A DNA stretch of 64,000 nt from Haloarcula ordinaria (GTDB lineage: Archaea; Halobacteriota; Halobacteria; Halobacteriales; Haloarculaceae), in NCBI RefSeq assembly GCF_029338275.1, contig NZ_CP119789.1, positions 3,038,001-3,102,000 of the forward strand, read 5' to 3'. Below the pieces are notes generated by a model. It did not search any database. It saw only the letters and a list, made by a program, of their open reading frames with translations, and had not been told where the DNA came from. Shown piece by piece: positions 47,406 through 57,000 of the stretch (the first letter of the stretch is position 1; every line of letters starts with the position of its first letter). The translations under genes and the position numbers were made by a program.

Positions 47406-47420
47406 AATATGTGTTACGAA
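47406..47420 (-). promoter_or_regulatory. Promoter of the amino-acid ABC operon with a possible Lrp half-site
   Basis: The minus strand contains ACATATT (47406-47412), 25-31 bases before the start codon. Just upstream is TTCGTAA (47414-47420), identical to one arm of the palindrome between lrp and carA. A single 7-base match may be chance. Confidence 0.4.
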
Positions 47421-47444
47421 CCTGGCCGAATTGGCGACCGCGCC

Positions 47445-47933
47445 TCAGTCGTCGGCGCTGGCGGGCGCGCTCGTCTCGGTCCGGACGCTCTCGGCGTCGG
47501 TCCCCGTGTCGGTGTAGGCCCAGGCCGTCCCGGCGACGAGGGCCGTCAGAATCGTCAGTGCCGCGGCGTGGTGCAGGACCTGTGCGACCGCGCCGAAGTT
47601 GAAGATGGTGTTCGCACCGAGCAGCACCTGGACCGGCAGGACGGCCAGTGCGATGCCCGTGGCGTACTTCACCCGCTTGGAGTACGACCCGCGCCAGGCC
47701 CCGACAGTCGACCCGAGGATGAGGAAGCCGGTGATCATCGCCACGAATCGGTGGAACCACTCGATGAAGCTCATCCAGTTGGCGGGAAAGAGGCCGAGCC
47801 ACCCGTCACAGAACGGCCACCGACCCGCGCAGGTCAGTCCAGCACCGACGGCGCCGGTGTAGACGCCCAGCAGGATGAGCGCGAACGTCAGCGCCGTCGT
47901 CGCCGCCAGCAGTCGCCGAAAGCGGACGGTCAT
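47445..47933 (-). CDS. ctaA: CtaA/COX15-family protein, half-size archaeal form
   Basis: 162 residues with four membrane helices, about half the length of bacterial CtaA, which converts heme O to heme A for cytochrome oxidase. Family histidines occur in EWFHRFVA and QVLHHAAAL, and a cysteine pair lies in the first extracytoplasmic loop (GLTCAGRWPFC). Archaeal half-size forms are thought to work as dimers. No CtaB or oxidase genes are adjacent. Confidence 0.85.
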   Translation of the reverse strand: MTVRFRRLLAATTALTFALILLGVYTGAVGAGLTCAGRWPFCDGWLGLFPANWMSFIEWFHRFVAMITGFLILGSTVGAWRGSYSKRVKYATGIALAVLPVQVLLGANTIFNFGAVAQVLHHAAALTILTALVAGTAWAYTDTGTDAESVRTETSAPASADD

Positions 47934-48011
47934 ACTCGATGTTCAGTACTGTGGGTATATATTTTCGGCCCTTTGGCTCGACAGTGTTTAGGTGTGAGTT
48001 GTCGGGAGTAC

Positions 48012-48027
48012 ACAGCCAGAAAGCCCC
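48012..48027 (+). repeat. Second copy of the 16-base outer arm of the nested-repeat element
   Basis: ACAGCCAGAAAGCCCC is identical to 28035-28050. No matching right arm or inner hairpins follow within the 190-base gap. Downstream there is only a short CCGAGTC / GACTCGG hairpin. It looks like a decayed remnant or a solo arm. Confidence 0.6.
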
Positions 48028-48125
48028 GAGTCCATCAATTAACCACGACCCTGACTCGGCAACGTACTGGTGGCACGTGCACACGAAACACCGCAGTTTT
48101 GTTCTTCGAAGCCAATATTCGACCA

Positions 48126-48500
48126 ATGAGCTTCGTCCATCCAGACGAACTGGAGCGCCGGCTCGGGCCGTCGTCGGGGGAGGAGCCGTTCGTCCTCGAC
48201 ATCAGACCGTCGACGGCCTTCAGCGAGCGAGCGATCGAGGGGAGCCACAATATTCCGGTCTACGGCGACCTGCGACGTGGGGACGAAGCGGCACTCCGTG
48301 AGCGCCTGGACGAGGTCCCGGCCGACAGGGACGTCGTCGTCGTGTGTAAGATGGGCGTCGTCGCGAAACGAGCGACGGCACTGCTCGACGAGCACGGGTA
48401 CGACGCGGCGACGCTCCGTGGCGGGATGAGCGGGTGGAACGGCTACCAGACGGGGTCGCTGACCTACAAGCTCCGGTCGCTGCTCTGGAAGTTGCGATAA
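48126..48500 (+). CDS. Rhodanese-like domain protein
   Basis: 124-residue single rhodanese domain. The active cysteine is C74 in VVCKMGVVAK, and the N-terminal VLDIRPSTAF and GSHNIP blocks fit the family. Transfers sulfane sulfur or senses thiol state; substrate unknown. The start at 48126 follows an AT-rich stretch (CCAATATTC) that may include the promoter. Confidence 0.88.
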   Translation: MSFVHPDELERRLGPSSGEEPFVLDIRPSTAFSERAIEGSHNIPVYGDLRRGDEAALRERLDEVPADRDVVVVCKMGVVAKRATALLDEHGYDAATLRGGMSGWNGYQTGSLTYKLRSLLWKLR

Positions 48501-48588
48501 CGGCTGGGCGGCAGTGCCGCCGCAGTCGTCCGACGCACTCGTCTAAGATTATCTCAATCCCCGAATCCGCGAGTCGCTTCGCTGCCGC

Positions 48589-49002
48589 TCAGCCGACTCG
48601 CTCGTCCAGAATGAGCCTCGTCTTCGTACTCACGACCTCCTCCAGCTCCCGCGCCTGCGTGATGAGGTCGTTGACCGCGCCCGTGTCGGCGGCGTCGACG
48701 ACGACGACGATGTCCTGCTCGCCCGAGACCTGCCAGACGAAGTCGACGGCGGGCCACTCGGCGATGTGGTCGGTGACGGCAGCCGTGTCGACGTCGACGT
48801 CGACGCCGACCTCTATCATCGCCTTGACGTTGCCCGTGCTCGTCGCCACGGTGAACCGTTCGATGACGCCGTCGTCGACGAGACTCTCGACGCGGTTGCG
48901 CACGGTCCCCTCCGAGGTCCCCACCTCGTCGGCGATCTCCGTGTAGGGGGTTCGGGCGTCCCGGCGGAGTATCGAGAGTATCTGGCTATCGAGGTCGTCC
49001 AT
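48589..49002 (-). CDS. Lrp/AsnC family transcriptional regulator
   Basis: 137 residues. An N-terminal helix-turn-helix (DSQILSILRRDARTPYTEIADEVGTSEGTVRNRV) is followed by the RAM ligand-binding domain (DFVWQVSGEQDIVVVV). Binds DNA as a dimer or octamer in response to an amino acid. Divergent from carA with a 102-base spacer that contains a perfect palindrome, so it probably regulates itself and carA. The effector is unknown; glutamine or arginine would make sense. Confidence 0.9.
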   Translation of the reverse strand: MDDLDSQILSILRRDARTPYTEIADEVGTSEGTVRNRVESLVDDGVIERFTVATSTGNVKAMIEVGVDVDVDTAAVTDHIAEWPAVDFVWQVSGEQDIVVVVDAADTGAVNDLITQARELEEVVSTKTRLILDERVG

Positions 49003-49038
49003 CGAGATTGGAACCTACCCAGCCCCCCGACTTGAGGA

Positions 49039-49053
49039 TTACGAAATTCGTAA
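49039..49053. promoter_or_regulatory. Palindromic putative Lrp operator between lrp and carA
   Basis: TTACGAA-A-TTCGTAA is a perfect 7-1-7 palindrome, 37-51 bases upstream of the lrp start and 52-66 upstream of carA. It lies just upstream of the carA TATA box. A related site occurs upstream of carB. Confidence 0.6.
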
Positions 49054-49070
49054 CTCGACTTCGAAAGCAA

Positions 49071-49079
49071 CCCTTATGA
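49071..49079 (+). promoter_or_regulatory. TATA-like element of carA
   Basis: CCCTTATGA lies 26-34 bases before the carA ATG. Confidence 0.5.
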
Positions 49080-49104
49080 GTCAACATAGTATACGCTTCT
49101 CGTA

Positions 49105-50151
49105 ATGGCTGACGCATACGTAGCACTGGAGGGTGAGCGCGTCATCGAGGCCCGTGCTCGCTCGCCAGGGACGGCCCGCGGCGAAGTGGTGTTCACGACC
49201 GCCTACACCGGCTACGAGGAGAGTCTGACCGACCCCTCCTACGAGGAGCAGATCCTCACGTTCTCGTACCCGCTCATCGGGAACTACGGCGTCCGAGAGG
49301 AACGCTTCGAGTCCGACCGCGTCCACCCGCGCGGCGCGGTCGCACGCGAGTTCACGGACGACGTCGCCGAGTGGCTCGAGAGCGAGGGCGTCCCCGCCGT
49401 CGACCATCTCGACACGCGCGACATCGTCACCGAGATTCGCGACGAGGGGGCGATGAAGTGTGGTATCGCGGCCGGTCCGGACGCGACCCCTGAAGACGCG
49501 CTCGCGGAACTGCGCGAGTGCAAGCACATGTCCGACCACACCGAGATCGGCGCGCAGGTCTCCGTGCAGGACGTCGAAGTCAAGAACGAGGACGGCGACG
49601 GCGCGACCGTCGCGCTCGTCGACTGCGGCGCGAAGGGCTCTATCATCGAGTCGCTGGTCGAGCGCGACGCCGTCGTCCACGTCCTCCCCCACGACGCGAC
49701 CGAGGCCGACGTCGAGGCCATCGACCCCGACCTCCTGTTCGTCTCGAACGGCCCCGGCGACCCGAAGAACTTCGAGGAAGCCGGCGAGCTCGTCGAGAAG
49801 TACGTCGGCGAGGTTCCGCTGGCCGGCATCTGTCTGGGCCAGCAGGTCGTCGCGAACGCGCTGGGTGGCCAGACCGAGAAGATGGAATTCGGCCACCGCG
49901 GCGTCAACCAGCCGGTGCGCGACCTCCGCTCGAACAAGGTCGTGATGACGACCCAGAACCACGGCTACACCGTCGCCGACCCCGGCGACAAACTCGACGT
50001 GACGCAGGTCAACGTCAACGACGACACGCCCGAGGGGCTGGAGAACGACGACCTGAACATCATCACGCGTCAGTACCACCCCGAGGCACATCCCGGCCCG
50101 CACGACTCGCTGGGCTTCTTCGACGACGTGCTCGGGATGACAGGGCAGTAG
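49105..50151 (+). CDS. carA: Carbamoyl-phosphate synthase small (glutaminase) subunit
   Basis: Releases ammonia from glutamine for carbamoyl phosphate, the precursor of arginine and pyrimidines. 348 residues. The N-terminal CPSase-small domain (TAYTGYEESLTDPSY) precedes a class I glutamine amidotransferase with the nucleophilic cysteine in AGICLGQQ and the His-Glu pair in YHPEAHPGP. Its partner carB is 4 kb away on the opposite strand, so coordination needs a shared regulator, probably the Lrp protein encoded upstream. Confidence 0.96.
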   Translation: MADAYVALEGERVIEARARSPGTARGEVVFTTAYTGYEESLTDPSYEEQILTFSYPLIGNYGVREERFESDRVHPRGAVAREFTDDVAEWLESEGVPAVDHLDTRDIVTEIRDEGAMKCGIAAGPDATPEDALAELRECKHMSDHTEIGAQVSVQDVEVKNEDGDGATVALVDCGAKGSIIESLVERDAVVHVLPHDATEADVEAIDPDLLFVSNGPGDPKNFEEAGELVEKYVGEVPLAGICLGQQVVANALGGQTEKMEFGHRGVNQPVRDLRSNKVVMTTQNHGYTVADPGDKLDVTQVNVNDDTPEGLENDDLNIITRQYHPEAHPGPHDSLGFFDDVLGMTGQ

Positions 50152-50310
50152 CGAGGAGCCGAGGGAGCGAAGCGACCGGGGGTCCTCGAACCGGAACTGC
50201 GAGTGAAACGAGCCGTGGAGGAATAGCGAGGACTCGAACGTAGTGAGAGGCCTCGGCGGTCGCGAGCGGGGAGCAAAGCGACCCGCGAGCAGCGAGTGAT
50301 GCGACCGACG
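50152..50310. repeat. GC-rich imperfect intergenic repeat downstream of carA
   Basis: 159 bases of repeated words of the GAGCGAAGCGA and CGAACGTAGTGAG kind, with a small inverted repeat (GGTCGC 50258-50263 with GCGACC 50278-50283). The CGAACG(C/T)AGTGAG word also occurs inside the nested-repeat element at 28234-28246. Such patches are common between haloarchaeal genes. No gene seen. Confidence 0.45.
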
Positions 50311-50323
50311 GGTGACCCAGCGG

Positions 50324-50983
50324 TCAGTCGGACTTGTCGACCGGATTCCCCCGGTACATCACCGTGAACTCTTCGTCTGCGGCCCCGTCCGTCGCTTCGT
50401 CGTCGTCCGTCGCGTCGCTGTCCGCACTCGCAGCCGTCGCCACGGGATTCCCGCGATACATCACGCGGCTGGCACCGTCGTCCCCGTCGTTGGTTCGGGG
50501 CGTGTCCTGCTGTCGGGCTTCGATGAACGACGTCGTCTGGTCGAGGAGCGTCGCGTCCGTCTTGCGGTGGACCCAGCAGTGGTACTCCTTTCGCGGCGTC
50601 CGGAGGACCAGCCGGTTCGCGCGGAGGCCGGTCTTGTACTCGGTCGCGGCGACCGTGTCGTGTGGCACCTCGATCACCTCGTCGCCCGAGTCCTGTCCGA
50701 CGAGACAGAGCGTGCGCCGACCCGTAACGAGAACGAGCGTGTGGTACTCGCCGTCGGGCGACACCGTATTTCGCTTGGTTCCGAGCCCGATACCTCGCTT
50801 GCGGTTCGTCAGAATGTAGGCCGGCGCCTCGGTCTGTTCGAGGTACGTAATCGGCGGTTCGTTCAGCGGCGGCGATTCGGAGAACCGCCCCTCCCGCCCG
50901 GCGAGAAGGTCCATCGTCACCGAGCGATGCGGCGCCATCTCGGCCAGCGTGAACGCCCTATCGACGACCCGTCGGTCGGTCAT
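50324..50983 (-). CDS. Haloarchaeal protein with PH-like domain and duplicated C-terminal motif
   Basis: 219 residues. Residues about 45-155 look like a bacterial PH-like (bPH/YokE-type) domain: YILTNRKRGIGLG, then YHTLVLVTGRRTLCLVGQ, then GLRANRLVLRT. The C-terminal tail carries the motif VMYRGNPV twice (about residues 173-180 and 207-214), separated by an acidic 25-residue linker and ending in DKSD. Function unknown; the repeat could be a binding or targeting peptide. The start codon overlaps the stop of an upstream AT-rich frame by four bases. Confidence 0.7.
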   Translation of the reverse strand: MTDRRVVDRAFTLAEMAPHRSVTMDLLAGREGRFSESPPLNEPPITYLEQTEAPAYILTNRKRGIGLGTKRNTVSPDGEYHTLVLVTGRRTLCLVGQDSGDEVIEVPHDTVAATEYKTGLRANRLVLRTPRKEYHCWVHRKTDATLLDQTTSFIEARQQDTPRTNDGDDGASRVMYRGNPVATAASADSDATDDDEATDGAADEEFTVMYRGNPVDKSD

Positions 50984-51245
50984 CGTCCCTCGAACCCGAT
51001 AGTGCGTCCGTCCGTGACACGGTCCATGCCGCTGGAACTCGCTCCGCCATCATCATTATTTCGGAGATGGAACGTTTTTCGTCGCTTGTGTACGATGATT
51101 ATCAGAAAAACCGCCGCTAAAGCGAGGATATAGTTCCAAATCGGGAGTAATTGTAAACGTCTTAAATCAGTGTTCGGCTTCGTAGGGTCCAGCAGCGACG
51201 TCGACAGCGGCTGACGGTCGCCTCGACCACGGGCGAGCGGAACCG
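50984..51245. other. AT-rich gap with a possible membrane-protein gene remnant
   Basis: 262 bases between the PH-like gene and panE, clearly richer in AT than the flanks at 51050-51180. One minus-strand frame ending at 50980 (stop overlapping the next ATG as ATGA) encodes a convincing membrane segment, LLPIWNYILALAAVFLIIIV followed by HKRRKTF. It uses codons rare here (TTA, AGA, ATA, AAT), and there is no ATG, GTG or TTG start in frame after panE ends. It may be a degraded gene. Confidence 0.4.
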
Positions 51246-52172
51246 TCAGCCGTCGTCGAAGCGCTCGGCCCACGGAGCGAGTACTGCGGTGACGGCCTCG
51301 TTCATCGGCACCTCGACGTCGACCGCCTCGGCGTGGTCGACCACTGCCGCGTTGAGCGCTTCGAGTTCCAGGGGCTTCTCGTGAGTCAGGTCGTAGTGCA
51401 GCGACGAGTAGGCGTCCGAATCCAGGTCCTGGGCGAATCTCATCCACTCCTCTGTGGTTGCCTCGGGCAGGTCGACGCCCTCGGCGCGCGCGACCGCACA
51501 GACCTCTTCGACGATGCGACGGTACATCGTCCACGAAGCATCTGTCTCGCGGATGTCTCCCAGGGGGAGGCGAGTTGCGGCCGTCATCCCGGAGTGTGCG
51601 CAGATGAACGCGAACTTGCGCCACAGCTCGACGGTGATGTCGTCAGCGAGGACGGCGTCGACCCCCTCGCACTCGCCGAGGGCCGTGTCCAGCGCCTGGA
51701 TTCGGTCGGTCCGTGCGCCGTCGAGTTCGCCGTAGACGAACCGGGCCGGGCCGCCGGTGTGCTCGATGACGCCGGGCGAGCCGATAGTCGAGAAGATGTA
51801 CGAGACGCCGCCGACGACGTGTGATTCGCCGATCGCCTCGGCGAGCCACTGCTCGTTGTCGACGCCGTTCTGCAGGGAGACGACGGCGGTGTCCGCGCCA
51901 AGCAACGGGTCGAGCTGCGTCGCGGCCTCGCGGGTGTCCTGAGCCTTCACGCAGACGAGGACGTAGTCACAGACTCCAACGTCGGCGGGGTCGTCGGTCG
52001 CTGGGCAATCCACTGTAGTGTCGCCGAGACCGCTCTCGAGTCGCAGGCCGTCGACCTTGAGCGCCGACAGGTGGTCGCCGCGCGCAATCAGGTGGACCTC
52101 GTGGCCCGCGTCGGCGAGGCGGGCCCCCAGATAGCCGCCGATGCCACCGGCACCGAACACTGCGAACTTCAT
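51246..52172 (-). CDS. panE: 2-Dehydropantoate 2-reductase (ketopantoate reductase)
   Basis: NADPH-dependent reduction of ketopantoate to pantoate for coenzyme A. 308 residues. The Rossmann motif is FGAGGIGGYLGARLADAGHEV, followed by LIARG. The C-terminal domain contains the conserved lysine in ELWRKFAFICA. Many archaea make pantoate this way before pantoate kinase. Several paralogs exist in the superfamily, so the exact substrate is probable rather than certain. Confidence 0.85.
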   Translation of the reverse strand: MKFAVFGAGGIGGYLGARLADAGHEVHLIARGDHLSALKVDGLRLESGLGDTTVDCPATDDPADVGVCDYVLVCVKAQDTREAATQLDPLLGADTAVVSLQNGVDNEQWLAEAIGESHVVGGVSYIFSTIGSPGVIEHTGGPARFVYGELDGARTDRIQALDTALGECEGVDAVLADDITVELWRKFAFICAHSGMTAATRLPLGDIRETDASWTMYRRIVEEVCAVARAEGVDLPEATTEEWMRFAQDLDSDAYSSLHYDLTHEKPLELEALNAAVVDHAEAVDVEVPMNEAVTAVLAPWAERFDDG

Positions 52173-52301
52173 ACTCGGGCTACGCCGGTACGCCGGGTAA
52201 TTGTTTGGCCCTGGCGCTCCCCGGACTAGCCGAGGACTACGAAGGCACCGACGGGGGGACCGAGCGCGAACCGAGGGCGATTCGAGGGCCCCGGTGGCCG
52301 G

Positions 52302-53981
52302 TCACAGTCGTACCCGCGCTTCGGTCCCCTCGTCGTCGGAGGTCAGCTCGATGTCCCCGCCCAGTATCGACAGCCCCCAGCTGACGATCCAGAGCCCGAT
52401 ACCGGTGCCGTGCTCCAGTGCGGTCTCACGGCCGTTGAGAATCGGCTGGAGTTCCGAGGCCGAGATACCCGGGCCGTCGTCCCTGATCCTGATTTCGCCG
52501 GTCGCCGACCCGTCGGTCACGGCGCTCAGCGAGACGCGCACGTGTGGCTCCGGGTCGGCGTGAACGAGCGCGTTCTCGAGCAGGCCGGAGACGACGAGTG
52601 AGAGGATGCGGTCGTCCGTCTCGACGGTGACCGGGTCGGTCGGTACGTCGAGGTCGATGGTCGCGTCGGGGTGCTCCACCTCGAAGTCCTCGACGAGCCG
52701 GGTGAGCAGTCGGGTGATGTCGACCCGGTCCACACGGACCTCCCGCTCCCGCAGGCGTTCGAACTCCCGGGCCTTCTCACCGGTGGCGAGCAGGCGGTCG
52801 CCGCTGTCCAGAACCGACGCCGCCGACGACGTGATCTGCTCGTCGTCGCTCCGGTCGGCGATGACCTCCGCGTGGCCCTGGATGACGGTCATCTCGTTGC
52901 GGAGGTTGTGTCGGATGACGCGGTTGAGGACGTCCAGGCGCTGCTCGCGTTCGCGTTCCCGGGTGACGTCGTTGAACACAAGCGTGCGGCCGACAGTGAC
53001 GTCGGCCGGGTCGGTCAGCGCGGAGACGACCACGACGAACTCCCGGTCGCGGCCGTCGACGGTGACCGTGACGTGCTGGCGGTCGGCGTCGGTATCGATG
53101 TCGTCCTCGAAGAGGTCGGCCAGGGGCACCCACAGTCCCGAGTCGGGGTCGAGCTCGAATGCGTCTGCGGCGGCGGTGTTGATGCTCACGACGCGGTCCG
53201 TGGTGTCGAGGACGATGACCGGGTTCCCGATGTCGTCGATGACGGAGCGCTCGGCCGCACGCTTCGTCGTCGGACTCGTCACGAACATGTTGCTCCCGAC
53301 GAACGCGTAGGCGTCGAGGACGACGTGGAACACGAACAGTGCCGGGGCGAGGTTGAGCTAGGGGACCGGACCGAGGCCGAGGAGCCAGGCGACGAACCCG
53401 ACCGACGGCGGGACCGTGCTGAGCGCGACGGCGGTCGCCTCGCTCTGGTAGAGGCGGCCGTAGTTCACGACTGTCTCGACGAGCAGGAGGACGCCGACGC
53501 CGGCAGCGACCAGTCCGAAGACCATCGGGACGTACAGCACGGCCGTCGGTTCGTAGGCCAGGCCGGCCAGCCCCCACGTCGGAACGACCCGAGCGTTCGC
53601 CCAGAGCAGGTCGTGGTACGGGTGGGTCAACAGGAGCTCACTGGCGGCCGCGGGGACCGAGAGCAGTACCGCCGGCTGCCAGGTCTCGGCGGTCACGGCT
53701 CGGCCGGTGTACCGCAGCGCGAACAGGAGGAACAGCGGTCCGGTCCACACGGACCCGACGAGCCACAGCGCCTCTAGGTGGACGCGCAGGGAGCGGTCGA
53801 AAACGAGCAGTCCCGAGCTGTAGGCGAGACACCAGAGTGCAACACCGAGAAACGACAGCAGGAACCAGCGAACACCAGGGCTACTGCGGTGGCGATAGAG
53901 GTAGCCGGCGAGGCCGAGCGCCCCCACGCCCGCGACCATCCCGCTTCCGACGGCCAGCGTGCCGAGTTGGACCCCTGGCAA
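52302..53981 (-). pseudogene. 7TM sensor histidine kinase interrupted by an in-frame stop codon
   Basis: One continuous frame of 559 codons broken once by TAG near 53355-53357. Upstream of the stop, residues 1-207 form an N-terminal 7TM sensor domain (MPGVQLGTLAV onward, seven helices). Downstream, LNLAPALFVFHVVLDAYAFVGS completes the last helix and linker. A PAS-type domain follows (NPVIVLDTTDRVVSINTAA), then an H-box (RVIRHNLRNEM) and an ATPase domain (RDDGPGIS, then GTGIGLWIV). No frame change occurs on either side, so this is a single nonsense substitution. The downstream piece could begin only at an internal GTG (53333), which lies inside the helix. A sequencing error is the alternative. 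Confidence 0.85.
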
Positions 53982-54069
53982 TGATTGGTTTACAACGGAG
54001 GACTTGAATACAAAAGGTCTTCTGGTATTTCTCGCCGTGGGCAGTCCGCGGCCGCGACGGGAGCCGCTC

Positions 54070-57000
54070 TCAGTCGGCGCCCCACTGACGGGTGGTCTTC
54101 GGGCGCTCGCTGATGGCCTGGACCGCGAGGGGCTGGTCGTTGGAGTTGATGGCCTCCAGCGCGGCCTCGGCGCTCTCGATGGTCGAGAAGTACGTCACCG
54201 TGTTCTCGACGCAGGCCTCGAGCACGTCGCGGTTGCGCGAGGCGACGAGGTCGATCTCGTCGTTCTCGATGGCGTCGACGACGGCGTCGACGTCCGCGTA
54301 GTCCTCGAGGTCCTGGACCTCGAAGTGCTCCTCGTAGCCCAGCACGGGGAGGTCGACCAGCGCCGTCCCGTCGAGTGGGATGGGTTTGCCGACGCACATC
54401 TGTGCTTTCTGGTAGGCCTTGCCGAAGGAGCCGGCGGTGCCCATGACCTCACCAGTCGACTTCATCTCCGGCCCGAGACGCGGGTCGGAGCCCGGCAGAC
54501 GGTCGAACGGGAGCACGACCTCCTTGACCGAGACCTGTTCGGGAATCTGCTCCTCGACGTCCAGCTCTTCGAGGGTCGCACCGGCCATCACCTTCGCTGC
54601 GAGTTTCGCAATCGGGACGCCGGTGGTCTTCGAGATGAACGGGACGGTCCGTGAGGAGCGCGGGTTCGCTTCGAGGACGTACACCTCGCCGTCGCGCACC
54701 GCCAGCTGGACGTTCAGCAGGCCGACCGTGTCCAGCGCGTCGGCGATGTCCTCGGTGACCTCGCGGATGCGCGGCATGACGTCCTTGATCTCCTGTGAAC
54801 GTGGCGGAATCATGCAGGCCGAGTCGCCGGAGTGGACCCCGGCCGTCTCGACGTGCTCCATCACGCCGCCGATGAGGACGTCGTCCTCGTCGGCCACTGC
54901 GTCGACGTCCAGTTCCACGGCGTCGGCCAGGAACTCGTCGACGAGGATGGGCTTGTCCGGCGAGACGCGGACGGCTTCCTCGATGTAGGTCTGCAGGTCG
55001 TCGTCGTTGTAGACGACGTCCATCGCGCGACCGCCCAGCACGTAGGAGGGGCGGACGAGCACCGGGTAGCCGATGTCGTGAGCGAGTTCGAGCGCTTCAT
55101 CCTCGGAGGTGGCGGTGCCACCCTCGGCCTGGGCGATGCCGAGCTCGTCCATCAGCTTGTTGAAGCGGTCGCGGTCTTCGGCGAGGTCCATCGCGTCGAC
55201 GGAGGTCCCCATGACTGCACAGTCGAGGCCGCGACGCTGGAGTTCCTGCTCTAACGGGTGACCGATGTCGACGGACGTCTGGCCGCCGAACTGGACCATC
55301 ACGCCGTCGGCCTCCGTCGCCTCGATGACGTCGGCGACCTCCTCGGCGGTGACGGGTTCGAAGAACAGCCCGTCGGAGGTGTCGTAGTCCGTCGACACCG
55401 TCTCGGGGTTGTTGTTGACGACGTGGGCGTCGATGCCGACCTCCTCCAGTGCCTGCACCGCGTGAACGGAACAGTAGTCGAACTCGACGCCTTGCCCGAT
55501 GCGGATGGGGCCGCCGCCGACGACGACGACGCTCTCCAGGTCGCGGTCGACCATCAGCTCGTCACGGTCGATACCCGAGACCGGGTCGCGCGTCGAGTAG
55601 TAGTACGGCGTCGTCGCCCTGAACTCGCCGGCGCAGGTGTCGACCAGTTTGAAGTCGCGGTCGGTGGTGTCCGTCTCGACTGCGTCGACGGTCACCCCGG
55701 CGCCGTCAGTCGCTGCCTCGACGGCCTCGTCGTCGGAACCGTCGACGGCGGGGAGCCAGGAGGCGTGCGTGTCGTTGAACTCGCCGCCCGCGAGCGCGGT
55801 TATCTCCTGGTCGGTGAAGCCGGCCTGCGCGGCCGTCTCGAAGTCGCCGTGCTGTGCGGCCTCGGCGGCGTCGGCGACTTGCTCGAACCGCTCGATGTAC
55901 CACTCCTCGATGTCGGTGAGTTCGACGACCTCCTCGACGGTGTAGCCGCGGGCGAACGCCTCGAAGATAGCGTACGGACGGTCCGGCGTCGGCTTGACGA
56001 GATACTCCGTCTCGAGTTCGTCGTCGTCGACCTCGTTCCAGTCGACGGCTGGGCCGTACTCGGAGGAGCGGAGCGCCTTCAGCAGGCTCTCGGGGAAGGT
56101 CCGCCCGATGGCCATCGCCTCGCCCGTCGACTTCATCGCCGTCGTGAGCTCGAAGTCGACGTCGCGGAACTTGTCCTTGGGCCAGCGCGGGACCTTCGTG
56201 ACGACGTAGTCGATGGCCGGCTCGAACGCGGCGGTGGTCTCGCCGGTAATCTCGTTCTCGATCTCGTGGAGGCGCTTGCCCATCGCGACCTTCGCGGTCA
56301 CGCGGGCGATGGGGTAGCCGGTCGCCTTCGAGGCCAGCGCCGAGGAGCGGGAGACGCGGGGGTTGACCTCGACGACGCGGTACTCGCCGCCGGGCGTGCC
56401 GTCGTCGCGCCAGGCGTGCTGGATGTTACAGCCGCCCTGGATGCCGAGCTCGCGGATGACCTTCAGCGCGGAGTTGCGCATCTCCTGGTGGGCCTCGTCG
56501 GGGATGACCTGCGAGGGCGTGACGACCGTCGACTCCCCGGTGTGGATGCCCATCGGGTCGATGTTCTCCATGTTGCAGATGATGATACACGAGTCGTCGG
56601 CGTCGCGCATCACCTCGTACTCGAGTTCGACCCAGCCCTCGATTGATTCGGTGATGAGGACCTCGCTGTTACGCGAGAGGCGAAGCCCCTTGCGCACGCG
56701 GTCGACGAGCTTCTCGAACTCGTGGACGACGCCCGACCCGGAGCCACCGAGCGTGTAGGTCGTCCGGGCGATGACGGGGAGGCCGCCGACCTCGTCGACG
56801 GCGTCCTCGACGCGCTGGCGGAACGCGTCCTCGTCGAAGTCCGTGACCGACTCGCCCTCGTCGAGCGAGATGGTCGTCGACGCGGGGACGGGCTCGCCGA
56901 TGGACTCCATGCGCTGGCGGAACAGGTCGCGGTCCTCCGTCGCGTAGATGGTGTCGAGCGGCGTGCCCATCACCTCGACGTCGTGTTCCTCTAAGACGCC

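Noticed and set aside
50980..51624. 214-residue minus-strand frame overlapping panE
   Set aside because: Its first two-thirds is an out-of-frame shadow of panE; only the last part with the membrane segment merits mention, and it lacks a start codon.
53355..53357. TAG in the histidine kinase as a pyrrolysine codon
   Set aside because: It falls in a hydrophobic helix of a sensor, and no pyrrolysine genes are visible in the window. A nonsense mutation or sequencing error is simpler.
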